Of a DNA stretch of 64,000 nucleotides, positions 22,837 through 32,255 are shown piece after piece (position 1 is the first letter of the stretch; the number at the start of each line of letters is the position of its first letter). Below the pieces are notes generated by a model. That model made no database searches. It was not told where the DNA came from and saw only the letters and a program-made list of their open reading frames with translations. The stretch lies in assembly GCA_039621445.1 (NCBI GenBank), contig CP154956.1, forward strand, positions 56,555,220 through 56,619,219, in the 5' to 3' direction. A program made the translations under genes and the position numbers. The stretch comes from Euglena gracilis (Eukaryota; Euglenida; Euglenophyceae; Euglenales).

Positions 22837-23169
22837 GGGGGTGTACGGGTCGCGGGCGGGGTCGCGGGGGGGTCGCGGGGGGGGGGGTCGCGGGGGGGAA
22901 CGTGGCAGTTTTGACGGGTCACGTGTGACCAGTGTGACCTCACGTACAACGTCACATGTAACCTATTTTTGGAACCTTTGGGTCCAAAAATAGATCCAAT
23001 TAGGAATTTATCACACTTTTTCGGCAATTTTGATTCCTAATTTAGGTGCCAATTCCTAACTGGGTGCCATTTTTTGGCTCCTAATGGGATGCGGAAACCC
23101 TCCATGTCTGGGTCGCGGGGGGGTCGCGGGGGGGTCGCGGGGGGGGGGGGTCGCGGGGGGTACACCCCC
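22837..23169. mobile_element. 333-bp TIR element (GGGGGTGTA ends), copy 1
   Basis: It has GGGGGTGTA / TACACCCCC ends, sub-terminal GTCGCGGGGGG tandem tracts on both sides and an internal palindrome around GACGGGTCACGTGTGACC. It is strongly similar to copy 2 at 25650-25981 throughout. Flanking CCC is compatible with a 3-bp target duplication. No coding capacity was found. Confidence 0.75.
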
Positions 23170-23179
23170 CCCCCGAGAC

Positions 23180-23680
23180 AGATGAAAATTTTGACACCAA
23201 AAATGGCCTTTAAAGACCAAATAAAAGGCCTTAAAATTTTTTCCGGCACCGGTTTTTGTCCAATTTTTGAGGGGGGGTTGGCAGTACAGTTGGGACCCCA
23301 AGACCCCCCCCCCGGTGTTGAGACCAGGCTTCTTTTTAAGACCCCCGGGGGGGGGGAGGGGGGTCTCCCCCCACCCACCCAGGGTGGCGCGGGACCCCCC
23401 CCCCCGGGGGGGCGGGGACCCCCCCCCCAAAATCGGGCCCGCAAAAGGCAAATTTCAAAAATTTTCGGCGCTTTGCGCCGAAAAGGTATACCCGGCGCCT
23501 CCGGCGCGGGACCCTCCCCCGCCCGGGGGGGGGCCGGCGCGGGCCCCCCCACCCACCCCCCTCCCCCCGGGGGGGGGGGGGTCAGGTGACTTAAAAAGAA
23601 GCCTGGTTGAGACAGTACACCAAAAAGTGCCAAAAATGCAAAAAAAAATCTCACCTCGTGACCCTCCCTCCCCCCCTGCC
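23180..23680. repeat. GC-tract block with GGCGC hairpins
   Basis: C/G homopolymers with CGGCGC-TTTG-CGCCG (about 23464-23480) and CCGGCGCCTCCGGCGC hairpins. A 205-codon minus frame here is compositional and not a gene. Confidence 0.45.
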
Positions 23681-23689
23681 AACGCTCCT

Positions 23690-24200
23690 ATTGGGGGGCA
23701 AATCCCCTTTGTTGCTGAACTATTCGAGGGCCAAAAAATAACAAAATACCAAGTGTGTTTCCAAGTCGTTTTGGGTGGCAAATCCCCTTTGTTGCTCAGC
23801 TGTTTGAGGGCCCGAAAAATAACAAAATCCCTTGTGTTTCCAACCCTTTTTGGGGGGCTAATCCATATTATTGCTAAATTGTTCGAGGGCACCAAAATAA
23901 CAAAACCCCATGTGTTTCCAAGTCGTTTTGGGGTGGGTGGCAAATCCCCTTTTGCTCAACCGTCCGAGGTTCCCAACATAACATAATACCTTGTCTTGCC
24001 CACCCGTTTTGGGGGGCAAATCCTCTTTGTTGCTCAATGGACAAAGGGCCCAAAAATAACAAAATCCCTTGTCTTGCCAACCCATTTGGGGGGCTAATCC
24101 ATTTTATTGCTTTACTGTTCGAGGCCAAAGTAACAAAATCCCTTGCGTTTCCAAATCATTTTAGAGGGCAAATCCCCCTTTGTTACTGAATTGTACGAGG
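23690..24200 (+). repeat. About 80-bp satellite array, block 1
   Basis: Tandem units of roughly 78-83 bp with the consensus parts GGGGGGCAAATCCCCTTTG, TTGCTCAACTGTCCGAGGG, AATAACAAAATCCCTTG and TTTCCAAGTCGTTTTGGGG. About six to seven diverged units. Open frames in both strands follow the unit. Confidence 0.85.
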
Positions 24201-24204
24201 AGAT

Positions 24205-24395
24205 CTTGTACAGCTTCTTGCAGTCGTACCCTGGGGATGAGCGGGGAGTCCCCTGCGCTTGCTCTCTCTGTTGACCGAAGGAGGTGCACCACCCGGCATC
24301 CGTCAAGGCGTGCCTGCCGCACTTGTCCCTTTGGGTATCCCATGAGCCGTTTCAGGAGTAGGTTCGCGTTGTCCATTGTTTTTCCAAAATAACCC
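24205..24395 (-). other. Non-satellite coding-like island inside the satellite
   Basis: Between satellite units lies a stretch whose minus frame reads MDNANLLLKRLMGYPKGQVR, then GCRVVHLLRSTERASAGDSP and VRLQEAVQDLLVQF. Composition and residue mix look like real protein, unlike the satellite. No domain is recognised and no start or stop is defined by context. It could be a captured exon. Confidence 0.35.
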
Positions 24396-24519
24396 AAAAT
24401 AACAAAATAACTTCCTTTTCCAAGCCATTTTGGGGGGCAAATCCCTCTTGTTGCTCAAACTGTTTGAGGGCCCCAAACTTGTGTTTACAAGTCGTTTTGG
24501 GGGCCAATCCCTTGCGACA

Positions 24520-24950
24520 GGGCGGGATTGAGGTTGAGGTTTGGAAAAAAACCTCAACCTCAATGTCAACAACCTCAACCTCAACCTCAACCTCAATGTC
24601 TCCTCAATGTCCAAAATTCAAATAATTGAACTCACAAAATGCGTTGATGGGACCATCTCATCTTGAAAAAACCTTCCTCAAAGGCAAGTTTGTCAGCTTT
24701 TCTGCCAATTTACAACATAAGTGGGTGGAAACAAGAAAAACATTGTGGGTTGGTGATTTAAAACTTGAGATAAGTGACCAACTGCCCAATTCTTGAAAAA
24801 ATACATGTATTTTGCCTCTTTTGTAACACTTTTTTCAAAGCTTTTTGTTTCCTTTTTGGAGTTTGGCATTGAGGTGACATTGAGGGAAGATGGAGGTTGG
24901 AAAACCTCAACCTCAACCTCAACCTCAACCTCAACCTCAATACCTCAATC
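24520..24950. repeat. CTCAAC microsatellite-bounded insertion in the satellite
   Basis: Unique A/T-rich sequence is bounded by (CCTCAA)n on both sides (24555-24600 and 24903-24945), with GGTTGAGG in inverted orientation at the left. It interrupts the about 80-bp array. No gene was found. Confidence 0.6.
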
Positions 24951-24954
24951 CAGC

Positions 24955-25649
24955 CTTGCTTGCGTTTCCAAGTCGTTTTGGGGGCAAACCCCCTTTGTTG
25001 CTCAAGTGTCTGAGGGACCCAAAATCACAAAATCCCTTGTGATGCCCAGCCGTTTTGGGGAGCAAATCTCTTTTATCGGTCAACTGAAATGAGGGGCCCG
25101 AAATAACAAAGTCCCTTGTGTAACCAACCCTTTTTGGGGGGCTAATCCATTTTATTGTTTTACTGTTTGAGGGCGGGCAAATCCCTTGTGTTTCCAAGTC
25201 GTTTTGGGGGGCGGGGCAATTCTCCTTTGTTGCTCAACTGTCCGAGGGACCCAAACTAACAAACATCCCTTGTGTTGCCCACGTGTTTTCGGGGGCAAAT
25301 CCCCTTTGTTGCTCAACTGACCGAGGGCCCCCAAAAAAATCCCTTGTGTTGCCAACCATTTTTGGGGGGCTAATCCATTTTATTGCTTAAATGGTCGACG
25401 GAACCAAAATAACAAAATCCCTTGCTTTTCCAAAACATTTTGGGGGGCAAATCCCCTTTGTTACTGAACTGTCTGAGGGCTCCAAAACAACAAAATCCCT
25501 TGTGTTGCCAACCCGTTTTGAGGGGCAAACCCCTTTTGTTGCTCAACTGTTTGCGGGTCCCAAAATAACAAAATCCCTTGTGTTTCCAAGTCGCTTTGGG
25601 GGGCAAATCCCTTGCGTTTCCAAGTCGTTTTGGGGGGCTAATCCCCTTT
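24955..25649 (+). repeat. About 80-bp satellite array, block 2
   Basis: About eight units of the same satellite, diverged by small indels. It ends where the second 333-bp element is inserted. Confidence 0.85.
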
Positions 25650-25981
25650 GGGGGTGTATGAGTCGCGGGGGGGGTCGCGGGGGGGTCGCGGGGGGGGGGG
25701 CGCGGGGGGAACGTGGAAGTTTTGACGGGTCACGCGTGACAAGTGTGACCTTTCATACAACGTCACATGGAACCTATTTTTAGAACTTTTGGGTCCAAAA
25801 ATAGCTCCAATTAGGAATTTGTCACACATTTTTGGCAATTTTGATTCCTAATTTGAGTGCAAATTAGGAATTAGGTGCCACTTTTTGGCTCCTACTGGGA
25901 TGTGGAAACCCTCCATGTGTGGGTCGCGGGGGGGTCGCGGGGGGGTCGCGGGGGGGGGGGGGTCGCGGGGGATACACCCCC
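25650..25981. mobile_element. 332-bp TIR element (GGGGGTGTA ends), copy 2, inserted in the satellite
   Basis: Same ends and interior as copy 1. The interrupted satellite phrase ATCCCCTTT-GTTGCTC is split so that TTT occurs on both sides, supporting a 3-bp target duplication. This gives a clean filled site, because the empty satellite unit is present many times nearby. Confidence 0.8.
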
Positions 25982-26650
25982 TTTGTTGCTCAACCGTACA
26001 AGGGCCTTAAAAATAACGAAATACGCTGTGTTGCCAACCCGTTTTGGGGGACAAACTCCTTTTGTTGCTCAAATGTTTGCTTGCCCCAAAGTAACAAAAT
26101 TCCTTGTGTGTCCGAGTCGTTTTGAGGGGGCAAATCCCTTGTGTTTCCATGCAGTTTTGGGGGGGCAAACCCCTTTTGTTGCTCAACTGTCCGAGGGCCC
26201 CAAAATAACAAAATCCCTTGTGTTTCCAAGTCACTTTGGGGAGCAAATCCATTGCTTTCCAAGCCGTTTTGGGTGGCAAATGCGTTTTGTTGCTCAACTG
26301 TTCGAGGGTCCCAAAATAACAAAATCCCTTGTGCTTTCAAGTCATTTTGGGGGGCAAATCCCCTTTGTTGCTAAACTGTACGAGGGTCCCAAAAATAACA
26401 AAATACCTTGTGTTGCCAACCCATTTTGGGGGGCAAATCCCTTTTCTTGCTCAACTGTCCGAGCGCCCCAAAATAACAAAATCCCTTGTGGTTCCAAGTC
26501 GCTTTCGGGGGCAAATCCATTGCTTTCCAAGCCGTTTTGGGTGGCAAATGTGTTTTGTTGCTCAACTGTTTGCTCGCCCCTAAAAACAAAATACGCTTCC
26601 AAGTCGTTTTGGGGCAAATCCCTTGCGTTTCCAAGTCATTTTGGGAGGAC
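25982..26650 (+). repeat. About 80-bp satellite array, block 3
   Basis: About eight further units. Some units are shortened to about 40-70 bp. The array ends in a G-run at 26659. Confidence 0.85.
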
Positions 26651-26685
26651 ATCAAAAAAGGGGGGGGCTATGGCGGGTTTGACCC

Positions 26686-26850
26686 GTTAGTTCATTAGAG
26701 TGGGTAGTCGGCCGACTACCCACTACCCCCCCCCCCACCCCGTCTCGCCAACTAGCCACCGACCAATTAGTCGGCCGACTAGTCAGCTGACTACCCACTA
26801 CCCCCCCCCCCCCAGTCTACCGTCATGCGCCCCCCCCCCCCCCAGGCCAA
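26686..26850. repeat. GTCGGCCGACTA palindromic repeat with ACATTAGAGTGGG-type end
   Basis: TTAGAGTGGGTAGTCGGCCGAC starts here and recurs at 40.99, 48.77, 49.60 and 58.60 kb, and inverted at 43.67, 45.90 and 57.82 kb. Interlocking GTCGGCCGAC palindromes and poly-C tracts fill it. This is a dispersed repeat without a gene. Confidence 0.6.
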
Positions 26851-26859
26851 AGCTACCCC

Positions 26860-27138
26860 GCTTGGGAACATCATTGCATTTGCCCCCACTAAATGCAACG
26901 ATGATTGCTCACGCACAGAAAGCGCAGGCATGCTGTGTCTCAAATGACTTGAAAACGAATACTTTTGGTTGTCTTCAACAAGAATGGTCAAAATAGGGCA
27001 TTTTTCTGCCATTTTGGCTTGAAACCATTCCAAACTAACTTGAAACATCCCAAATTTGGTGCCTTTCTCTGACCGAGGATGGGCAAAAAAAGCTAAAATT
27101 AAAGGCAAATTTTTTTTTTGCCCTGGACCCTCAATGGC

Positions 27139-27185
<47 letters not shown>

Positions 27186-27320
27186 GAAGTGCCAGCTATG
27201 GCTGTGTGTTGCCAATTGTGGCTGTGGGTACATCAACGTGTTTGCCCCCCTTCTAAACACGTCGATGGCAACCGCGCCGAAGGGATGGTCCTAGGAGGCT
27301 CACAAAACACAGCGGAGGGC
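26860..27320. repeat. 0.8-kb dispersed repeat, second copy (left part)
   Basis: It matches 21618-21855, with an extra insertion that includes a run of about 41 T (27140-27181). The right part resumes at 28672. Confidence 0.6.
27140..27181 (+). repeat. Poly-T tract (about 41 T)
   Basis: An uninterrupted T run. On the minus strand it could be a retroposed poly-A tail. No target duplication was identified. Confidence 0.8.
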
Positions 27321-27404
27321 GGTCAGTGTTCAAAAGCCAGTTTTATGAATTCTGGGGTGCATCAGAAACTAACAAGTAAACAAATATAAGATTAGATGGC
27401 ACGA

Positions 27405-27590
27405 GAACAGATGACAATGGACACGTGTTTTCATTTCCTTCCACGGTGATTGAGCGTGAAAAAGCGTCCATGCACGGAACCATGTCACTGCTCCTGTCAG
27501 GCGTGCCGAAAAGGAATGTGCAGTCCACGAAGGGACTCAACGTTTGCCCGGGTCTCTGAGGCCTTGCCGTCAACTCCCACTTGCTGAACT
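27405..27590 (-). CDS. Possible exon c of an unrecognised gene
   Basis: The minus frame reads FSKWELTARPQRPGQTLSPF, then FVDCTFLFGTPDRSSDMVPC and SITVEGNENTCPLSS. An acceptor-like CCTTGAAG lies at 27590. The residue mix looks protein-like, and entry in phase 0 fits exon b. No domain is recognised and the 3' end is not resolved. It lies in sequence that splits a copy of the 0.8-kb repeat. Confidence 0.3.
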
Positions 27591-27599
27591 TCAAGGTTG

Positions 27600-28200
27600 T
27601 TGTCCTGATCCCTGTTCTTTCGTTCTCGAGAGATTCTTTCTCGGATTACACTCTGTGTATGCAGACACGTATAGACGTTTACGTACGTCTATACACGTAT
27701 GTACACGCGTATAGACATTCATATAGACACCCCCTAACCCATTCCCCTGACAACCGACCGCAAAGCCCTGCCCCTGACCTTTCTCCTGTGATCGCTGAAA
27801 TCTGAGCCCTGACCCCGAAACACTGAAACACGGATAAATGCTCGAGTGAGTTTCTTTTTTCTCTGACGGAATAGAAACACAACACTTTCTGGAGAATGGT
27901 ACAGGGATCATTGGCAGAAATGCATACAGGTGGCCGTTCAGCACCCGCTAATTCGGAAGTTGAATGTCAATGGACCGTCTTCTAGGTCCTTCCGAAATAA
28001 AATTACCAAAAGGAGTTTCGAAAAAGAGGTGAATAAGGGAAAAGAAAGGAAGGCTTGCAAAAATTGCATACAAAGAAGAAGTACCAGGAAAAATCGATAA
28101 CAACCGATTCCGGTTTTCAATTGTACTGTACTTCAATGTAAAATACCTCAAAAAGCACCCATGACTTTTGGTTTATTCACACCTTTCTCCCGGTATTTTG
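27600..28200. other. Unique sequence with GACCCCTGA and TAGACGT motifs
   Basis: Low-repeat stretch between exon-like segments. CGTATAGACGTTTACGTACGTC forms a local palindromic run at 27666-27690, and CCCTGACC-type motifs recur here and near 28380-28620. No gene was identified. Confidence 0.35.
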
Positions 28201-28204
28201 TTAC

Positions 28205-28338
28205 CTGCGGAGTGTATGTGAAGAACCTAGGATTCCTCAGTTGCACGTCGCACCGTACAGGTCCCTTTGGCCACAAGAAGGCAAACTCGGAGATCACGTG
28301 GCCCAGCAGGCCATGCTGGCAGTTTCCTTTCTCTTCAG
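28205..28338 (-). CDS. Possible exon b of an unrecognised gene
   Basis: The minus frame reads PEEKGNCQHGLLGHVISEF, then AFLWPKGPVRCDVQLRNP and RFFTYTPQ, and ends exactly at a GTAACA donor (28204-28199) after CCGCAG. The frame is phase 0 at the donor. The residue composition is convincingly protein-like for this window. No family is recognised. Confidence 0.4.
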
Positions 28339-28671
28339 GGATGAATGAACATGTGCGCCTTGTTTAACCAACAAAAGTTTTCTGATCCCTGTCGCCTGAC
28401 CCCTTATCCCTCACCCCTGAGATGCGATCGTCATCCCCAACTCTAACCATGACCCCTGGTCATCTGTCTTAGAAAAAAAGCAGATATGAAGGAACGGGAT
28501 GCAACAAACCTGAGTGAAGGGTATAATGAATAAAATCTGGGTATTTCAACGATCAAAGTTCCACTGAACAGAACCCTTGACCCAGGACCCCTGACACCTG
28601 ACCCCTGGTCCCTGACCCTATCGACAAAAAAATGATCTGAAGAAACTGAGGAACTGATGAGGAAGCCTCAT

Positions 28672-29190
28672 CAGGATTACCCCCTTCCACAGCATCCGCA
28701 ACTGCGAGGTTGGTCTCCACACCACCCTCCATGCCCGGCGCAACCTGTTCCAACGCGGCGAACGCGGCATTGGGGACCACGGCCTGGCGTCACACCCACA
28801 AGCTGCGGTTGACGTACACGTCCATGACTTGGCACAAAGCACCCGCCATGGACAAGGACGACACTGCCGGCCGGTGAAAATCCCCCCCCCAAAAGAAGAA
28901 AAACCAGTAGCCATCCCTGGATGGGGATGAACAAAACGTCCGTGTTGTTGCCTCGAAGCTAGTCAAGCACATGAGCGTCGCGATGGGCAGCATCGAGGTC
29001 CACAATTACAACCGCCTTCTCTATATTACCAAATGCCGCTCGGGGGGGTCCCCCCCCCCCCCCCCCCGCGGCCGCTATCCCCCCCTCGACCCCACCCCCC
29101 CTCCCCCCACTGTGCCTAGCATAGAAAAAAGCATTTTTGAGCAAAAAATGCCCCGAAAAAGGCCAAAAATGACCACTTTTTGGACACAAA
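28672..29190. repeat. 0.8-kb dispersed repeat, second copy (right part)
   Basis: High similarity to 21862-22430, continuing through the AAAAGCATTTTTGAGC...ACCACTTTTTGGACAC end. Together with 26860-27320 it forms one copy split by 1.35 kb of unrelated sequence. Confidence 0.7.
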
Positions 29191-29370
29191 AATAGGCCGC
29201 GCGGCTGCCCTCGGACCCCCCTCCCCCCCCACCTCCCCCCGCGCGGCCTCCCTCGCGACCGCTCGCCCCTCCCTCAGCCCCCCCCGCCGTGCCTAGTCGT
29301 CCTAGTCTCGTATGCGCATATGAACACGCAACAGCCCGTCATTTCTCATTTGTAGTTTCTTCTTTTTTTA

Positions 29371-29530
29371 GAACACAAATGGCGGGGAAAAAAACTTCTG
29401 CTTTTATGGACCCCGAGCCAAAAAAACAACAACTAAAAACAAACACACCACCACAACTACGCCCACCACCCATCACTTTTGCAAAATGGTTTTCAACTTC
29501 AAAAAAAACAAGCAAAAATACTAAAATGGG
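29371..29530 (+). CDS. Possible first coding exon, unrecognised
   Basis: After a strong acceptor (TTCTTCTTTTTTTAG) an ATG at 29379 opens MAGKKTSAFMDPEPKKQQLK, then PPPITFAKWFSTSKK, up to a GTAAGC donor at about 29530. It is lysine and proline rich. The I-T-F-A-K-W-F stretch is only loosely like a PCNA-interacting motif. No domain is recognised. Confidence 0.35.
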
Positions 29531-29580
29531 TAAGCTGAGCAAGTTCCTGCACCTCCATGGATGAGGCATGAGGCAGGTAC

Positions 29581-29652
29581 CACGACGGTCCCTTCACCAC
29601 GCCGATCAGCCATCTTGGCAACAAGAACAAATGAAAGCTTTGTCTTCATGTC
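29581..29652 (-). CDS. Possible exon a of an unrecognised gene
   Basis: A 72-nt exon lies between a strong acceptor (TTCCTTACAG) and a GTACCTG donor. It reads DMKTKLSFVLVAKMADRRGE followed by GTVV and is phase 0 on both sides. It could join exons b and c to the left, but a repeat copy lies between and no homology supports the link. Confidence 0.35.
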
Positions 29653-30176
29653 CTGTAAGGAACGGTGGCATTCATTACTTACCCCTTTAGCAGGGCTTTG
29701 ACACAACAAAGTGACCCCTAAGTGGCCCTCCGGGGTCCTTGCCAGGACAAAAGAGGGGGTTGTTGCACCCGGAGATCCAGAACGAGGTCTTGCACATGTT
29801 TTCTGATCATGTTCATGACAAAAGTTGATGCATTTTGCTTTGCCATCCTCTTTTTGTTCAGCCGTTCATGAGTTCATGACCTTGGAGGCGAAGAAGTCGG
29901 ATCCTTTGCCTCACCCACCTCACCACGATGGGCGATTTTTTTTGCTGGTTATGTTTCTAATGTTCCTAATTCATGATACATCAATTAGGAACTTAATCTC
30001 TTCATGTGTCGCATCAATTTTTCCGTTCTTTTCAAGCATTCATGGAAGCTTTGACTCAGCTCAACTCAACTCATGGAAGCTTTGAGGGAAAAAGTGTAAA
30101 GTGGATCAGCAGTCAGAAGTGTGACACCTTTGGAAAAATGAAAACCTTGTCCTAATTTGTGATGAAGAAAGTGCAC

Positions 30177-30248
30177 GCCCTAGGTTGGGATCGAACCAAC
30201 GACCTTGCGGTTAACGGCCGCACGCTCTGCCGATTGAGCTACCAAGGC
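30177..30248 (-). tRNA. tRNA-Asn (anticodon GTT), acceptor-perfect copy
   Basis: A 72-nt cloverleaf. The acceptor GCCTTGG pairs with CTAGGGC (two wobbles, no mismatch), followed by D arm GCTC/GAGC, anticodon arm TGCGG-CCGTTAA-CCGCA with GTT, T arm GTTGG-TTCGATC-CCAAC and discriminator G. The A and B box sequences of RNA polymerase III are intact (TAGCTCAATCGG and GGTTCGATCCC). Oddity: loop position 33 is C instead of the nearly invariant U. Runs of T lie 30-45 bp downstream. Confidence 0.9.
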
Positions 30249-30331
30249 CCTTACATATCACGGGAGCATTGAAATTTCTGTTTTGGAGTATGTCGTCAAT
30301 CAAATCCCATCCTTCCAGATAGTCACTTGTG

Positions 30332-30403
30332 GCCTTGGTAGCTCAATCGGCAGAGCGTGCGGCTGTTAACCGCAAGGTCGTTGGTTCGATCCCAACCTAG
30401 CGT
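30332..30403 (+). tRNA. tRNA-Asn (anticodon GTT), second copy in inverted orientation
   Basis: Identical to the minus copy over the D, anticodon-stem and T arms. Here U33 is normal (CTGTTAA loop), but the acceptor has a C-C mismatch at 3:70, a G-T pair at 1:72 and a C discriminator. A five-T terminator follows at 30406. It may be a working gene with a weak acceptor or a young pseudogene. The two genes face away from each other across 83 bp. Confidence 0.85.
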
Positions 30404-30774
30404 CATTTTTGTTTCATTTTCTGTAAAATTTTTGTTCATTTCCTTTTTTTTTGGTTCACCCTCCTTGGAAAAAGATAAAAAGCAGTCTTGTAGTCTCGGC
30501 AACAGTAACCGTGCTTCTTGGGCACATCCTAATTCAATTGTGCAAGCAACTCCTAACTGAAGCACATGCGTCTGCAAATGGCACCCCTCAACACGCCCGG
30601 GCTCTCCCTGTTCAAACAAAATTAATGCAGGTCATCACTGTACATTCCCCCACAACGCGGCAACGGCACTCCACCACACCTCATCAATGAAGAATCCAAA
30701 ACCAGCTACAATGTGCCAGTGGCACCCAAAGCTTGCAGGCCTGCACCGTTGGACCCCGAAATGGCCACTCTGAG

Positions 30775-30960
30775 AGCGGGGACACTTTGGGGGGGGGGGG
30801 CAAAATTGGCCGAAGGCCAAAAGCGTCGAAGGAAAATGGCCGCTTTTAGAGGGGGAAAACCAAAATTTGCAGAAGTTTTGGCCACTTTGGGGGGGGGGGT
30901 CGGGCCGACCATGGTCGGCCTGACCTCCTGGTCGGCCCGACCTGGTCGGTAGGAAACGCA
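30775..30960. repeat. GGTCGGCCCGACC palindromic repeat
   Basis: Repeats of CGACCATGGTCGGCC and GGTCGGCCCGACC follow poly-G tracts. The same motif set occurs at 33.53-33.60, 39.25-39.36 and 44.16-44.25 kb. Confidence 0.55.
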
Positions 30961-31009
30961 ATTATCTGCACTACCCCCCCCCCTCTTCTGGAAATTTAAT
31001 CCCCCCTGA

Positions 31010-31190
31010 AAATTTTTTTTGTCCAAATCACCCCAAAACCAGTCAAAACCCACTTAAATGGCTCCAGAACCCCCCAATCGGGGGTGAATATGCAAAAACT
31101 TGGGGGGGAAATGCCCAGTTTGGGCCACTTTTGGGAAAAATGGGGAAATGCCCATTTCTGAGCGAGTGTCCCCCCATGTGTATTAACCCC
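31010..31190. repeat. Dispersed repeat with CCCCAATCGGGGG and GTGAATATGC
   Basis: It matches 40.31-40.45 kb directly and 32.10-32.20, 49.44-49.56 and 58.42-58.57 kb inverted. Key parts are CCAGTCA(A/G)AACCCACTTAAA, GGCTCCAGAACC and AAATGCCCA. No gene was found. Confidence 0.65.
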
Positions 31191-31305
31191 AGTTGGACGG
31201 CTCTTTGGGGTAGGTGGTACCTTGTAGCGGCCAATTTATCACGTTTCTCAACAGCCAGCTGTAGTCCTCAAAATTAAAATTTTTCCAAGCCAGTTAATCA
31301 TGCAG

Positions 31306-31478
31306 TAGGGTTAGGGTCAGGGTTGGGGTTAGGGTTTGGGTTAGGGTTTAGATTAGGGTTTGGTACAGGGTCAGGGTTAGGGTTACGGGTTAGGGTTAGG
31401 GTTAGGGTTCAGGTTACGTTCAAGGTTAGGGTTTGGTTTAGGGTTTCGGGTTAGGGTTGGGGTCAGGCTTTGGGTTAG
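31306..31478 (+). repeat. Interstitial telomere-like tract (degenerate TTAGGG)
   Basis: About 170 bp made of TTAGGG with TTTAGGG, TTTGGG and TCAGGG variants, all in one orientation. Short perfect runs (TTAGGGTTAGGGTTAGGG near 31391) sit among mutated units. It lies inside the window with sequence on both sides, so it is not a chromosome end now. A tandem satellite starts directly after it. Confidence 0.9.
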
Positions 31479-32065
31479 ACGACCAAGGGTGCCGAACAGG
31501 GGGGGGGGCGGCAGCCCCCCCCGCTAGACGACCAAGGGCGCCGAAGACGCCCTCCGACAATGGGTGTCTGGTTGCGCATGCTCACCAAACGGTCCGGCAG
31601 CGAAGGGATTTTGTTATTGGGGGGGGGGGGGGGCCGGCCGGGGGGGGGGGCGGCAGCCCCCCCCGCTAGACGACCAAGGGCGCCGAAGGCGCCCTCCGAC
31701 AATGGTGTCTGGTTGCGCATGCTCACCAAACGGTCCGGCAGCGAAGGGATTTTGTTATTGGGGGCGGGGGGGGGGGGGGGGGGGGGGCGGCCGCCCCCCC
31801 CCGCTAGATGACCAAGGGTGCCGAAGGCGCCCTCCGACAATGGGTGTCTGGTTGCGCATGCTCACCAAACGGTCCGGTAGCGAAGGGATTTTGTTATTGG
31901 GGGCGGGGGGGGGGTGCGGGGGGGGGGGGGCGGCAGCCCCCCCCGCTAGACGACCAAGGGCGCCGAAGGCGCCCTCCGAAAATGGGTGTCTGATTGCGCA
32001 TGCTCACCAAACGGTCTGGCAGCGAAGGGATTTTGTTATTGTGGGGGGGGTGCCGGGGGGGGGGC
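31479..32065 (+). repeat. About 140-bp satellite adjoining the telomere-like tract
   Basis: Four and a half units begin GACGACCAAGGG (31479 partial; 31527, 31669, 31807, 31949), with GCGCCGAAGGCGCC, CTGGTTGCGCATGCTCACC and GAAGGGATTTTGTTATTG followed by a variable poly-G tract. The long open frame across it follows the unit. Position next to the telomere tract suggests a former subtelomere. Confidence 0.85.
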
Positions 32066-32205
32066 AGTTGGTGTTGAACAAAAACCAAATCTGTGTGGGC
32101 ATTTTCTCGTTTTTCCCAAAAGTGGCCCAAACTGGGCATTTTCCCCCCAAGTTTTTGCATATGCACCCCCGATTGGGGGGTTCTGGAGCCATTTGGGGGT
32201 GGTGC

Positions 32206-32255
32206 GGGTCACGGGGGGGTCACGGGGGGGGGGGGTCACGGGGGGTCACGGGGGA
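32206..32255 (+). repeat. GTCACGGGGGG tract
   Basis: Four GTCACGGGGGG units, as at 19.73 and 33.36 kb. The flanking AGTATGCCACTTTGGAGGTAG recurs inverted near 39.2 kb. Confidence 0.6.

Noticed and set aside
23037-23654. 205-codon minus-strand open frame
   Set aside because: Glycine/proline-rich translation of C/G homopolymers with no domain.
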